Shown here: positions 45,876-56,403 of the stretch, piece by piece
Position numbering within the stretch: position 1 is the first letter of the stretch
Layout: every line of letters begins with the position of its first letter
Origin: Irpex lacteus
Lineage: Eukaryota; Basidiomycota; Agaricomycetes; Polyporales; Irpicaceae
Assembly: GCA_001986395.2 (NCBI GenBank)
Contig: MQVO02000012.1
Span: 1,054,001-1,118,000 of the forward strand
DNA length: 64,000 nucleotides
Direction: 5' to 3'
Made by a program: the position numbers and the translations under genes
The notes under the pieces: model-generated
The model's input: only the letters and a program-made list of their open reading frames with translations
What the model was told of the DNA's origin: nothing
Database searches by the model: none

Positions 45876-47351
45876 TATTTGCTTCCATTGGTCCGTCGTC
45901 GTGACATATTGTGAATTGAGCTGACTAACCATCAAAGCAGGTAACATAACGGAAGATAACATAACATAGCGGGTAATAGCGGCATCGTCGAACGGGGCCT
46001 TATGAAGTACCAATGCATAACAGACCTTGAAAGTGAAACTGAATTCGGGCTTAACGGCTACTGCTAATCCACATTGCCATTTATAGCTACCACTCTGATT
46101 GACCAAATATATACAAGCACTCCGAAATGGCAAATATGAAATGAGATTGATCCGCGTCGAGCGGTGACGCGTCACGCCACGACAGAAAGCAACAAGACGT
46201 GGCCGAGGTCCCCGCTCCCTCTTCTACATGCCGTTGATAAACTAGCCTGAGGTGCGCATACGCAGCATTTCCACAGATCCTACATACCGACACCAACGTA
46301 TACTTATGTGTGGTGCTTATCTGGACTGACGGTCCGATCCGCAAAGAACTTGACCCACCAGTGCCGCTGGAATCCTACTTGACGGATTGCCTTCTGCTGG
46401 TAGCGGCGTTGGATATATCACAACCGCCCGCGAATGATCAACGACCGTGATCTTCAACTTCTTTCCGTCGTTGAAGGTACCGTCCCACTATATTATTATG
46501 TCATTTTGGCTAACACCCAAACTCGGAGCATTAAAGTCAAAGAGAAGAACCGATGTCATCTCTCGCAATCCATCGTACGTTATGGACGGGCCGTAGTATC
46601 ACTATCTGTCGTTGTCACCCGGCCTTTCAATTCATTCCAATCGGTGATGTCTCGGTTTCGTTAAGCTTGGTTGTTGTACGTTGAAGGTTCCCGCAGACCT
46701 GATGCCGCCTGCCCGTCTTACATCTGGCATACTGCTGTGTGCAGGCTCTACAAAGCCGTTTTGAGTCATTTTGGTCTTGGCAATATTTACCTGCCAGAGA
46801 TTCAGCAGCGAAGCGTAGGCTAGCCTAGTCCTCTGACTTCGGTGACGACATAGGAACATGCGGCACCTTGTCAGCCCCATTCCTAGGAAGTGAGTCTACT
46901 AGATTTCTACTGTAATTATCTATTAACTCACAGTTAGAGGACCTATGTCTGAGCATATCCCGATTGATGAGTACCTTCCTCATACGGGTGCACAGCGCTT
47001 GCCACGCCTCCCTCTTCTCGTGAGGCGTCCATTCAGTTTTGGTCTCACATGAAGTACCGTCCCGCCTCCATGAATCTCAGGCGGCGTTGTAATGTCAGTT
47101 ATATACGTTTCGGCATATGGCACCGGCTTGAGCATACCGCGTTTCTGCTGCGTACTACGCTCTACTGGGCTGGGAGTTACCGATACGAACCGCTGGCTGG
47201 GCTGACAGACTCGGATGCGGCTGGCGATGGATAGTCAATGAACATTTGTTTCTCCATTCGTAACCTAGATCACATACATATACGTATTGACGACAGTTCT
47301 CCTGCCTTCTTATCTTCCTCTGTTCACAGTGGCACTATAATCTCCACCGTC
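45876..47351. other. Spacer between the two transposons, left part
   Basis: About 1.5 kb of unique sequence with no convincing gene. The first 150 bp resemble the sequence just outside the right transposon (54700-54880), sharing for instance tcgaacggggcct preceded by tagcgg. Confidence 0.5.
45912..46018 (+). repeat. Dispersed repeat copy next to left transposon
   Basis: Divergent but alignable with about 54741-54873: gtgaatt, gataaca, tagcgg and cgaacggggcct occur in the same order and orientation. The repeat class is not identified; it could be a SINE or an LTR remnant. Confidence 0.5.
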
Positions 47352-48005
47352 ATGCTCACTCAATTAGCCCTACTCTGTGCCATCGCTGGAGCTCTGACCA
47401 GGACTAGTTTTGCGGCTGCATTCGCGGTCAGTAACACCTGCACACATATTTCTACAATTCTCCTAACACGACCTTGACTCTAGGATGATAACAGCCTGCC
47501 CAACCAGGCTTCAAGCTCTGCCTCTGCCCCTACCGCCAAGCTCATCTCACCCATCACATCACCAACCCACGCCTCCGGTTTGCTCCATGAGCGGCTTACA
47601 TGCTCCTCATACCTCTACGTGGTGCTTCCTACCAATGTATCGACCTCCTTAGATGCGACGTCTACCGCACAGTTTCCCTTCAAAGCCGATATCATTACCA
47701 ACGAAGTTCGGGGCTCTGCCAGCCACTGGGAATGGATTCGTATCGAACCTTGCGGCGTAGGACTACCTGAAGAGCACTACTTACTACTTCCATCGCCCAC
47801 TCGCTGCACACCGTCTTCCACTGACCTCGGTGCACAACCTCCGAGCTTCCGTCGCTGTCGCGATATACCATTTGGGTATGCCATGGCTTCGGGATCAATC
47901 CATATTGCAGCTCGATCTAACAAGCTGCCGTTGTTCTCCTTCACAGTACCTCCAATTGACGGACCCGCTTCATACTTGTATGTCTCGTTGTTTGGGCCAG
48001 GGTAA
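47352..48005 (+). CDS. Small secreted protein gene in the spacer
   Basis: Two exons in one frame: 47352-47426 and 47484-48005, with an intron of 57 nt (gtcagt...ctctag). Exon 1 is a complete signal peptide (MLTQLALLCAIAGALTRTSF with AAAFA). The mature part starts DDNSLPNQASSSASAPTAK, a Ser/Ala-rich stretch, followed by a compact region with HERLTCSSYLYVVLP, SHWEWIRIEPCGVGL, SPTRCTPSS and RRCRDIPFGYAM. About 198 residues with four cysteines in the mature protein. It ends SYLYVSLFGPG. The family is not recognised. It is the only convincing gene between the two inverted transposons. The end could move if the gtaaca after FGPG is used as a donor. Confidence 0.68.
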
Positions 48006-48300
48006 CAGGTACGTCGCTGATTCAAGCCTGCGGGTGGCGCCTGGACGACTCGGCTGACACTGTCTTCTTAATCGTGGGAACTAGCATGTCACTCCACTAT
48101 ACTAGTAGAGCACCGCTGCCACTCAACACGCCGCAAAAACCGCAGATACGGAATATGATGATAGGATATCGTATATTAGCCCAATTTTGACGTTGTATCA
48201 GCAAGGAGTGGTCTACAGTACAGACCTAAGTTTACCAACTGGGCGCGATGAGACTAACATGAAGTCAAACACCCTCACTCGTGCTGGAATCCTCAAATAT

Positions 48301-48330
48301 GCATCAGTGAAAGCGCGAAGCGCTTTCACT
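48301..48330. repeat. Transposase-side terminus of the right Plavaka copy with hairpin
   Basis: gcatc followed by agtgaaagcgc-gaa-gcgctttcact. Mirror of 45846-45875. Confidence 0.85.
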
Positions 48331-48490
48331 CCTGATGGGGGCTGAAAGTACTGATGGCGCGCCTCAGTGATTGAGCGAAATTTCAGCAATCCTTAGCGGC
48401 TCAAGTAGAATAAGTAGTCTAAGCATTCCAAGACTCCGGGAGTCAGATGTATATAGTGCTCCTGAGAAGTATTTGCGATACAAAGCTGAG

Positions 48491-51400
48491 CTATTGAATG
48501 TACTGATGGGCATGATAGTCTATGTAGTGATTGAGATAAAAGGCCTGGAAGGCGTCGAGCGAAAATGAAAAATGAAAATCCTTGGGCAACTGGTGTTTCC
48601 CATACATTCCGATTAAATGGCACCCACGTACTATACTATCGGTGTGCACAAGACTGACATGCCTTCGCCCACGGCGCATCTCAGGTCTCACTACCCACAT
48701 GCCTGTTACAGGGTCCGGCTCTTCTCCGAAGGGTAAAAACCACTCTAGTAGAGCGGTGTCGTAATGGACGTCTTCATGAGCGAAAGAAAGAAAGCTCAGA
48801 ACACGCCCGACGAGCATTCCGCTTAATACGTCGTCCTCGGGGCCGTTTTGTACAAGCACAGTGTCATAGCGTGCACGACCTTTCCTCCAGCGCGGGTGCG
48901 ATCGGATAGTTTCCGTATGCATCCCTGTGGTCCCGGAATCTTCACTCGGCGCGTAGATGATAGCTCGACCTGAATGGAAGCGTGAAACTCGGCCGTAGAA
49001 GTAGGGACACTCATGTAGAGAGACCTCTTCACCCGTCATCGGAGCGTCCGGGTGCAACTGATCGTAGAGAAACCGACGGCACAACTCTTGCAGTTTCGGC
49101 TCGTTCAGCTTCGCCGCGATGGTATCTACATCAGAAGTTTCAGCTACATAAAGTGAACAGCGTCAGTAAGTTTCTACAAACACAGCGAGCGAACACACCT
49201 GCACGACGCGCAAGTTCGAAGAAGTATTCTGCACGGGGACCCTCATAAACTCCCGCGTCATCTTCGTCAATAGGACCGTCCTCGAGGTTTGCGTCATCCA
49301 CCACAGTTGGATGTGGGTTCTGCAACTCTTCATCGACGATTCCTGCATTTACCTTAGCCGCTGTGAGGACATCTCCGTGCAGCATCCTCCGTCGTCCAAA
49401 CTCAACTCGTGCGGCCGCCAGCTTGCTCAAACGGGAGTTTGTTCGGAGCATCTGCAGAAGGGGGTTGTGGCGATTTGAGCGTCGCCATGGTCTCTTCACG
49501 GCCGTGATGTGTCGGGATTCGGTGATGGAGGAGCATAATCCGTTCGGAGACCCGAAGAGCTCGATGCTACGCACATAGTGTACAAGGGAGTGCTGACGTG
49601 GTAACGCGAATCCGTCTGGACGCACCCCTACCTCTTGAAAGATCGTTCTGAGGGTACGGAATTCGGCGAGCGCATGATTCATGTCGTCAAGGGTTTTGCG
49701 AGTGTGAAAGGGCTGCCGCGCCAGATAGCAGAAGTCGAGAAATGCGCGTATAGCTGCAACCATCCTATCGGGGACATATCCAACGATAGCTGGAAGAAAT
49801 ACCTGATGTACGAGGTATATTAGTGTCAAAAGACAAATTTTGGCTGTTTTAATACACAAAACGAACCTTCATTAGTGCCTTTGAGTCGTTTCCCGTCCAT
49901 TGCTTGAATCGTCGGCCCTCGGGAAAGCGACGGAGACCTGGGAAGGGTGGTACCGAGGCAATACTATTGAGTCTCGATGATCAGTCCAGGAAGCACAGAG
50001 AATGATTGAGTATAACTCACCGGCGGTCAATATCATCAAGAACTTTCTTCGCCTCACGCGCAGGTCTTGTAGTAGTGATGTAGACTTCCACCCACGTAAC
50101 GAGATGATCCTTGAAAGTTCCTTTGACGAGTTGATGTAATATATCGGGTGACAGGAGCTCGTGGATATCTGCTCGCGGGAAGTGAGCTGTGTATGGCTAT
50201 ACGGCATATCAGCGTTAGGAAGACTAGTACAAGAGGAAGACAGATTGAACGTGGCTTACTATAACACCTGCGTCCATTCCGAACGTCTCCCACAGTCGAT
50301 CGTCGTCAAAGTACTGCAACATAGTCTCCGTCAGCTCCCGGAAACGGGGCTCATCGCTTTCTTGGAGATCTGCGCTGGGTGACAGACACCTAACGAGATC
50401 AATGCACATTAATATACGTGTTCCGAAGAGTATATGTCAGCCACACTCACTTTGGACACCAGCCTTGTACAATCCCTGCAAGCATAACCTGCTCCGGATA
50501 ATCCGCGATGAAGGGCCCAAGCTCAAAAACAACTTTACGATAATGTCCGTCGGGACATTGCATAATTTCTGGCGTTGTCATGCCTGGCTTGAGGGGAGCG
50601 AACACTTGAGCGAGGGATGTATGATAGAGTTGCTTTCGAAATAGTCGGAATTCATCGTCGTCATCGTACTCTCGTGTTCCTTAACATATTGATCAGTGTT
50701 TGCTAACTCCGTGTTTACTAGATAGAACACTAGAACAAACCTTTAGGAATCGCAAGAAAGGCGACTGGTACAACTCCCTCACGGTGGGCGCGCCGCATAG
50801 CGTTCTTGAGATTGCCGCAGGATGCGTAGACAGGATGGTATTCTGTCTGACCAGTAGCGACCGAGACAGTTGTCTTATCAGCGCCAGAGATTACAGGACA
50901 GAGCATCGCTCCCTGCATAGCGGGGTTCTTAGCGATTTCCGTCTAAAGTAGTGTTTTAGCAGAAGACGGAGACTCGAAAGAACCAAAAAATCACATACCG
51001 CCTTGTCCCACGCCCAATCTCCGGACATAAGATTGCTCCAGCGGCGGGCTTCAGGTCCTATATACTCTCGGTAAGGGCTGTATTCAAAAGACCCGTCGTA
51101 ATCGGAGTTGGCGAGAACCGAACGCATGACCATTAGAGTGTTGCGGGAATAAATAGTGTAGGCTTCTCGTTTCCAAGCTGGCGAAGTGTCATTGAGCGGT
51201 CCACCATAGCGTACCGTGAAGGCCTCCCAGGGTGCATCGCCAAGCTCAATTGCGTCGATTGTGTCGGTTAAGTCGTTGTAATCGCGATAGGGAGCCTCGG
51301 TAAAGTGCCCCATCTCGATTTGGTGCGCTGTCCATATCTTGAGGAGATCGTCGGCCCTACCCTTAGACATCTCCTCTCTCTCGAAGATCAGCTCAGCGAG

Positions 51401-51711
51401 TTCAAATGCTGAACGACTTGCAAACGGTGTCCAGTCGTGTGTGTTGTCGCGAGGAGGGACTGGAGCATTTCTGGGAAGGAATTGACCATCCCTTGCACAA
51501 GGGCGACCTGATAGGTGTGCGATAATAGTGTAAGTAAGTGACAGACTCAGGTGAAGCTTCTAAGCTTACCATGCAGATGTGGATGATAGCGAAAGGTTGA
51601 GCGGGGCTGGTTGACAGTACGATGAGAATGAACTCGTCTGCAATGCGCGGTGTAAGCACTGCGGGTGGAGAATGTCCTGCTGGGACTGCAGGTTGTGCAG
51701 GTAATGGCCAT
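48491..51711 (-). CDS. Plavaka transposase, right copy
   Basis: Mirror of 42465-45685: the start at 51711 corresponds to 42465 and the stop at 48491 to 45685. It has the same C2H2 finger, the same GADKTTVSVATGQ and RRAHREGVVPVAFLAIPKG core, and the same C-terminal HYIDYHAHQYIQ, with no frameshift or stop. Two intact source genes mean that either or both elements could supply transposase. Introns are as in the left copy. Confidence 0.9.
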
Positions 51712-51909
51712 CGTGTGCGCGGAGACTTGAATTCGGCGTGGTGTGATGCTTCAAGTATCGGAGGGGAAAGCGGCAGGTCAGACGGTTTGTTTGGTTGTGC
51801 CAAAGAAAGCCACTTTGCTGACTCACCCAGTTGCAAAGCCACGTCAGCCTCCCATATCACTACATCGCTCTCCAACATCCCTCCCTCCAATTCGTAGTCA
51901 GACTCGGCC
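51712..51909. promoter_or_regulatory. Short divergent promoter region between the two Plavaka genes (right copy)
   Basis: Mirror image of 42267-42464. The gene-B ATG is at 51910 and the overlapping opposite ATG at 51911. Confidence 0.5.
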
Positions 51910-54382
51910 ATGGCAAATAGGGGTCCTCGGACGAGGCAGTCTGCCATGCAGGAAGCGATTTCGAGTGCTGCTATTGAAGCAGAGGAGCCTATCAACAACA
52001 GCGGAGTCTCAGCAGCGAATACAAACACTAAGCGCAAGAGGGGCAGCACAACAACAAAGAAGCCGCCTGCCAAACGCTCAAACCTCCAGCCCACCGCCCC
52101 ACTACCACACGCAGACACAGCAGCTCACCTTCATGAGGTCGAAAATGCTCCGGGTGTTGACTCATTGTCTTCGAGTCGCCGGTTACATGAAACCCGCACC
52201 ACCAACAACCCCCACCCCGCAAAGAGCGTTGGCCTAGAGAAGCGTCGACAAACCGATATTGCTGAGGCAGCGGCCATCAAGAAAGCCGACAAGCAGGCAA
52301 AGATCGATGCGAAGGAGCACGATCGACGTGAGAAGACGATTCGAGAACACCAGGGCGTTGTCGCTGTTGCCGCACTGCTCGATAAGCATCGTAGAGGGCA
52401 AGCCAGCAATGAAAGCACTTACGGACCTGAACAGGACCACAACGGTGACGTGTCTGACGAGCTTCCGCACCAGATCAGCCAAGTAGCCCTCCACTCTGAA
52501 GATGACGACTTACTACGTGGTGAACACTGGACTGGTGTGGACAGCAGCAGCGACGAGGAAGAGGAGATAGGGCAGGACGTGCGATTGGGGGAAACTGACC
52601 GTGAGAAGCAGACACAAAAGCCCAAGGTCAGTAACTCATTTCCTCGATATTCCCACCGCTTCATCCCACCTACTTCATTTAGCAGCCGCAGATCAGCGAG
52701 AGAGAGAAGCGCGAGCAACGTTCTCGTGCGCTTCGGTCCGACATCAACAATGCACGCACTCCCCAGGGAAACAAAGGGATTCGTCCTGCGAGTGCATCGT
52801 CAGGGGCCCCGTCTACCAGCTTGTACGTAGGAGCTAGTTGTGCTCATTCCATTGAGACTTAATGTCTGTGTCTCTTCATCTAGGAGTCGCCACGGAGCAC
52901 CTAGCGCAAAGCAAATAGCGGCGGCGTCGGGCATCAGTGAAGACTGGCGACGTGGCAGACAGCACGGACCACATACCGAACCCCTCGACACACCCGAGTA
53001 CCGAAGGGAACAGCGAGAGCGCCATGCTGCTCAGCAGATCGTCGAAGCCGTTGCTGGCTTTGATGATATTGGAGTAATGACCTCGAAACCTGGACATGGT
53101 AAGAGAAATCGTAGGCAGGTTAGCATCACATTCACTCTGCGGGGGATATTCAATGCACTGACCCACATATACTTTTCAGATGACCCTGGTTGACGATTCT
53201 CGAGGTCAACCAAAGACTTCTACAACTACGGCGGGCCCGTCAAACTTGAAGAAACCCCGCGCATCGCGGAGTGAACCCGACCCTGAGAAGTCGAAGGCGC
53301 TGAGGAACATGCCCGAGTTTGCTAGAGCAGAGCTCGACGAGAGCACTGGATCTATCATAGCCACTCTCGTTCACTTTTTTGGGTTACAGGCTTGGCCGTG
53401 GGAGCTCGACTACAATGACAAGTTGAGAGGCCAACCTCCGAACGACGTCTTCTGGTGGCTTTTCCACAAGATCATGGACCACCTTTTCGCTGAGAAGCAC
53501 TATACAGCGCAGTCAAAATCAGATCAGATCTATCAGAAGGTATGAATCCATGTTTCGTGAGCAAGACGAACATGGACCGCGTTACTTACTCTCACTGTTA
53601 GGCCCGTCTTGGTGTCTCCAACGTTCGAGCGAGGATGGGAAGAACAGCTATTCAGTATGTCAAGCTACGCATGGACAAGAAACCAGCAGAGGATATTCGG
53701 AAGGAGGTGAAGGAGGCGTTGCGGGCTGATCGAGGCGAGTTGTATTGGTCGAGCGTAGACACTGAGAAGCCGGTAAGTAAATACCTCTACTGCTATAATG
53801 GCTTTAAACTCACTCTCGTTTACTGGCCCTGCAGGAAGCGTTCTCATCGCCATGTGTACTCATCGTGCTCGCAGAGCACCTCAAGATGGTTGACCGGTCA
53901 ATTCTGGGCGAGCTCGATATCGCGAACGATCCTGTCATCACACGCCTCAATCTGGTATCGAAGGGCCTCCCGGAGGGCGCGCTGACGATGTCTATTTGCG
54001 CAGTAAGTACTAGCATCACCTAGATTCAACCTCATCTTTGATACTCGAGCTTACGCGCGATAATTAATAGGCTCACCGTGCATTTCTGGCGTATGAGTCT
54101 GGTTCCTACCAGGCGCCTCCGCCATTCTCTGGGGACGAGCTGCGCAACGGCAATGCTCGTCGTCTGGGCATCTGGCGTGCGCACGCAAAGTCAGTTCGTG
54201 TTAATCTCATGGAGGGACGCAAGACGCGACGTTTCCACACTCTCGTTGACAAGGCGAACGAGTTTATTGACCAGCAGGAGAACACCTGGGATCAAAAGAC
54301 CGACGATGAGGAGGATTATGGTGGCGCCGCTGTCATCCATGTTCCCAGCTCGCCAGTGGATTGGGACGACGACGATCAGTAA
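51910..54382 (+). CDS. Plavaka-associated second gene (unknown family), right copy
   Basis: Mirror of 39794-42266, identical in every visible frame. It keeps the basic N-terminal region (NTKRKRGSTTTKKPPAKRSN), the acidic SSSDEEEEIGQDV, the FFGLQAWPWELDYNDK and FWWLFHKIMDHLF core and the acidic tail PVDWDDDDQ. Intact. Confidence 0.78.
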
Positions 54383-54664
54383 GAATAACCAGCCGGCAAA
54401 GTAGCTGCACTGTTCTGCTTGATAATCAATCTATTCCCGTATATTGCACGCTTTTTACTATGTACACGCTGTAGCTACTGAACCCCCTGATATACATGAC
54501 CGCTGAATGCAAAATATAACACTGAGCACTCCTGAGAGTTCGGCATTACTGAGGATTCATTAACGAGCGCTATGTGTGATGTCTGAGGCCAAAATTGGGT
54601 GCCCTTACGCCTTATGCCACTTATAATGCTGAAATGGCCTGTATTGCCCTTACGCACGCATTTC

Positions 54665-54699
54665 AGCGCGCGTCAGCGCGCTTCGCACCTTTACTGATG
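54665..54699. repeat. Gene-B-side terminus of the right Plavaka copy with hairpin
   Basis: Mirror of 39477-39511: agcgcgc-gtca-gcgcgct stem followed by the ccttTACTGATG terminus. Confidence 0.8.
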
Positions 54700-55380
54700 T
54701 AGAGTGTATGCAGACGTGACGGGAGGTGACTTACGGAGTGAATTAGAGGATAAGTCCAACAGCTCTGTAACAGAGTATAACAGATGATAACAAATAGCCT
54801 TATTAGATGCGATAACGTAGCGTAACGGGACCATAGCGGTGTCATCGAACGGGGCCTACTCAGTGCCTAATTGAGGTCTAATATCTATATGAGCTGTCTA
54901 ATTTATGCGAAATCAATATGCAATCTTCTCATTGAAGCTTTATGTTCTCACTACACACTTTCTAATACCAAAGCCATTGAAGGCTTCACCGTCTTGCACT
55001 ACATCCTCAGAACCCACTTTAACCGTGACTGGCCATGTATCATGTGCAGAGAGGATCTGAGAACAGTATTATACGACCTGAGTCAATGGATACACAGTGT
55101 ACGTACTGCTACTTGGAATAGACGTGTACATACTGTTCAGCAGCAGCTGCTGAGTCAAAGTCCGAAATTCAAAGTCCATGATATCAAGTATTTAGAGTTT
55201 TGAGCCAATAAACGAAGACTGAGTACGAGAAGCCGCAATGAGAATAAACATAAATCCTTGACCTATAGAAATCTAAAAATTCTATTGGCTGGATCTGATC
55301 TGTGATATATGGAATATTCAGTACTGGTTACACAATAATTCAACGAGGATGTATTCACCTTGAGCCTTGTATATAGCTTA
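54700..55380. other. Right flank of the transposon pair
   Basis: About 680 bp, AT-rich in its right half, with no convincing gene. It begins with the dispersed repeat entered at 54741-54873. A frame at 54871-55203 shows no domain. Confidence 0.5.
54741..54873 (+). repeat. Dispersed repeat copy next to right transposon
   Basis: Related in the same orientation to 45912-46018; the best shared block is tcgaacggggcct preceded by atagcggtgtca. It lies at almost the same distance from the transposon edge as in the left case. Confidence 0.5.
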
Positions 55381-56403
55381 CTAGATAGCTTCCGAAGGTC
55401 CTAGAGTGGAGCCTGAGGCTGCAAATGTGCCAGTGGGAGAGGACTCAAATGTACCAGTGACAATAACGCTTGAGTACACAGTGCCGCTTGCTACACCAGT
55501 TCCAGTGGCAGCTCCACTAGTTGCGCTTACGACCGTACCGGTCACGGATCCCGCAGTTCCAGTCGCGTGCCTACTGGCAGTCACCGTCACCGTGACAGTA
55601 TACGGGGACGTGACGGTGACTGGACTGCCGCACGATCCAACACCGCTAGTCTGAACGGCAGAGACGGAGTACGGCGCACATTCGCAGACAGAGGCAATGG
55701 TTGTGGGGGCGCTCGATGGGAGCACACTGTAAACGATTGAAGGACTGATATTGATTGAAGAGAAGTTGCCGGGAACTCGTGAAGCTGTAGATTCCGGATG
55801 GCCAGTTGCGTGATGGTGGAACGAAGATGTAACTTGCGTCGGACAACCACATGCAACAGGGGTCGATGACGCGACACCTCCCGTGCTTGGAGTAGCGTTT
55901 GAGTAGCCAATGATAGACAGGATGCCGGTCCCGTTACTGAACACGGAGTAGACCGAAGAGTTGATTACAGGAACCGAAGATGCCACGCTAGAAGCGGCAC
56001 ATGCAGCAGGGGTCGATGACGCGACACCTCCCGTGGTTGGAATAGCATTTGAGTAGCCAATGATAGACGGGATGATAGTCCCGTTACTGCTATGGGCCCC
56101 AGACGCTACTGTAGTAGGGAACACGGGATAGGCCGAAGAGTCGTTTCCAGGAGTCGAGGATGCGACGCTGGAAGCGGTTATAGTGATGTCGGAGGACGAG
56201 ACATAGGTAAGAGGCACAGTAACTGATGACGTGAAGTCTACTGAACCAGAACCGGCGGCAACGGTCGTTCCCTAGAGTGAAAGCTCGGTCAGGAAACAGA
56301 CACATAGAGTGAGATAGTTTGTTCCTACCGAGACGGGGCTTCCGAGCACACCGACGTTGGTGGCAGCAACGATAACGCAAAATGCAGTGAGTTGAGAGAA
56401 CAT
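55381..56403 (-). CDS. Ser/Thr-rich secreted cell-surface protein
   Basis: Two exons. Exon 1 (from ATG 56403) is a signal peptide, MFSQLTAFCVIVAATNVGVL followed by GSPVS, with a gtaggaac donor. The second exon starts GTTVAAGSGSVDFTSSVTVP and runs to a TAG at 55381. The mature protein is dominated by Ser, Thr, Val and Ala, with several NSS/NGT sequons, and holds few cysteines (VACGCPTQVTSSFHHHATGH and SVCECAPYSV). An imperfect internal duplication lies at about 55850-56170. The C-terminus (GSTLGPSEAI) is not hydrophobic enough to be a clear GPI signal. It fits a heavily O-glycosylated wall or mucin-like protein; no enzyme domain is seen. Confidence 0.8.
55850..56170 (-). repeat. Imperfect tandem duplication in the Ser/Thr-rich gene
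   Basis: Blocks around 55850-55995 and 55995-56170 share ggtcgatgacgcgacacctc and ttgagtagccaatgatagac. In protein terms SIIGYSNAIPTTGGVASSTP and SIIGYSNATPSTGGVASSTP recur, each after SNGT and followed by ACxASSV or ACG. The first protein copy has an extra 10-15 residues (PTTVASGAHS). Confidence 0.8.

Larger units (their letters stand above)
48301..54699 (-). mobile_element. Plavaka-type DNA transposon, right copy (inverted)
   Basis: Inverted twin of 39477-45875, same length (6,399 bp) and the same open frames residue for residue. Identity ends exactly at 48301 (gcatcag) and 54699 (ctgatg). The bases outside differ from the left copy's flanks. The transposase lies on the minus strand, so the two copies face each other with their transposase 3' ends towards the spacer. 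Confidence 0.92.

Noticed and set aside
39477..54699. Reading the inverted pair as one large 15-kb element or as viral
   Set aside because: Each half has its own complete pair of different termini and its own full gene set, and the spacer has an ordinary host-type gene. There is no capsid, polymerase or integrase gene.
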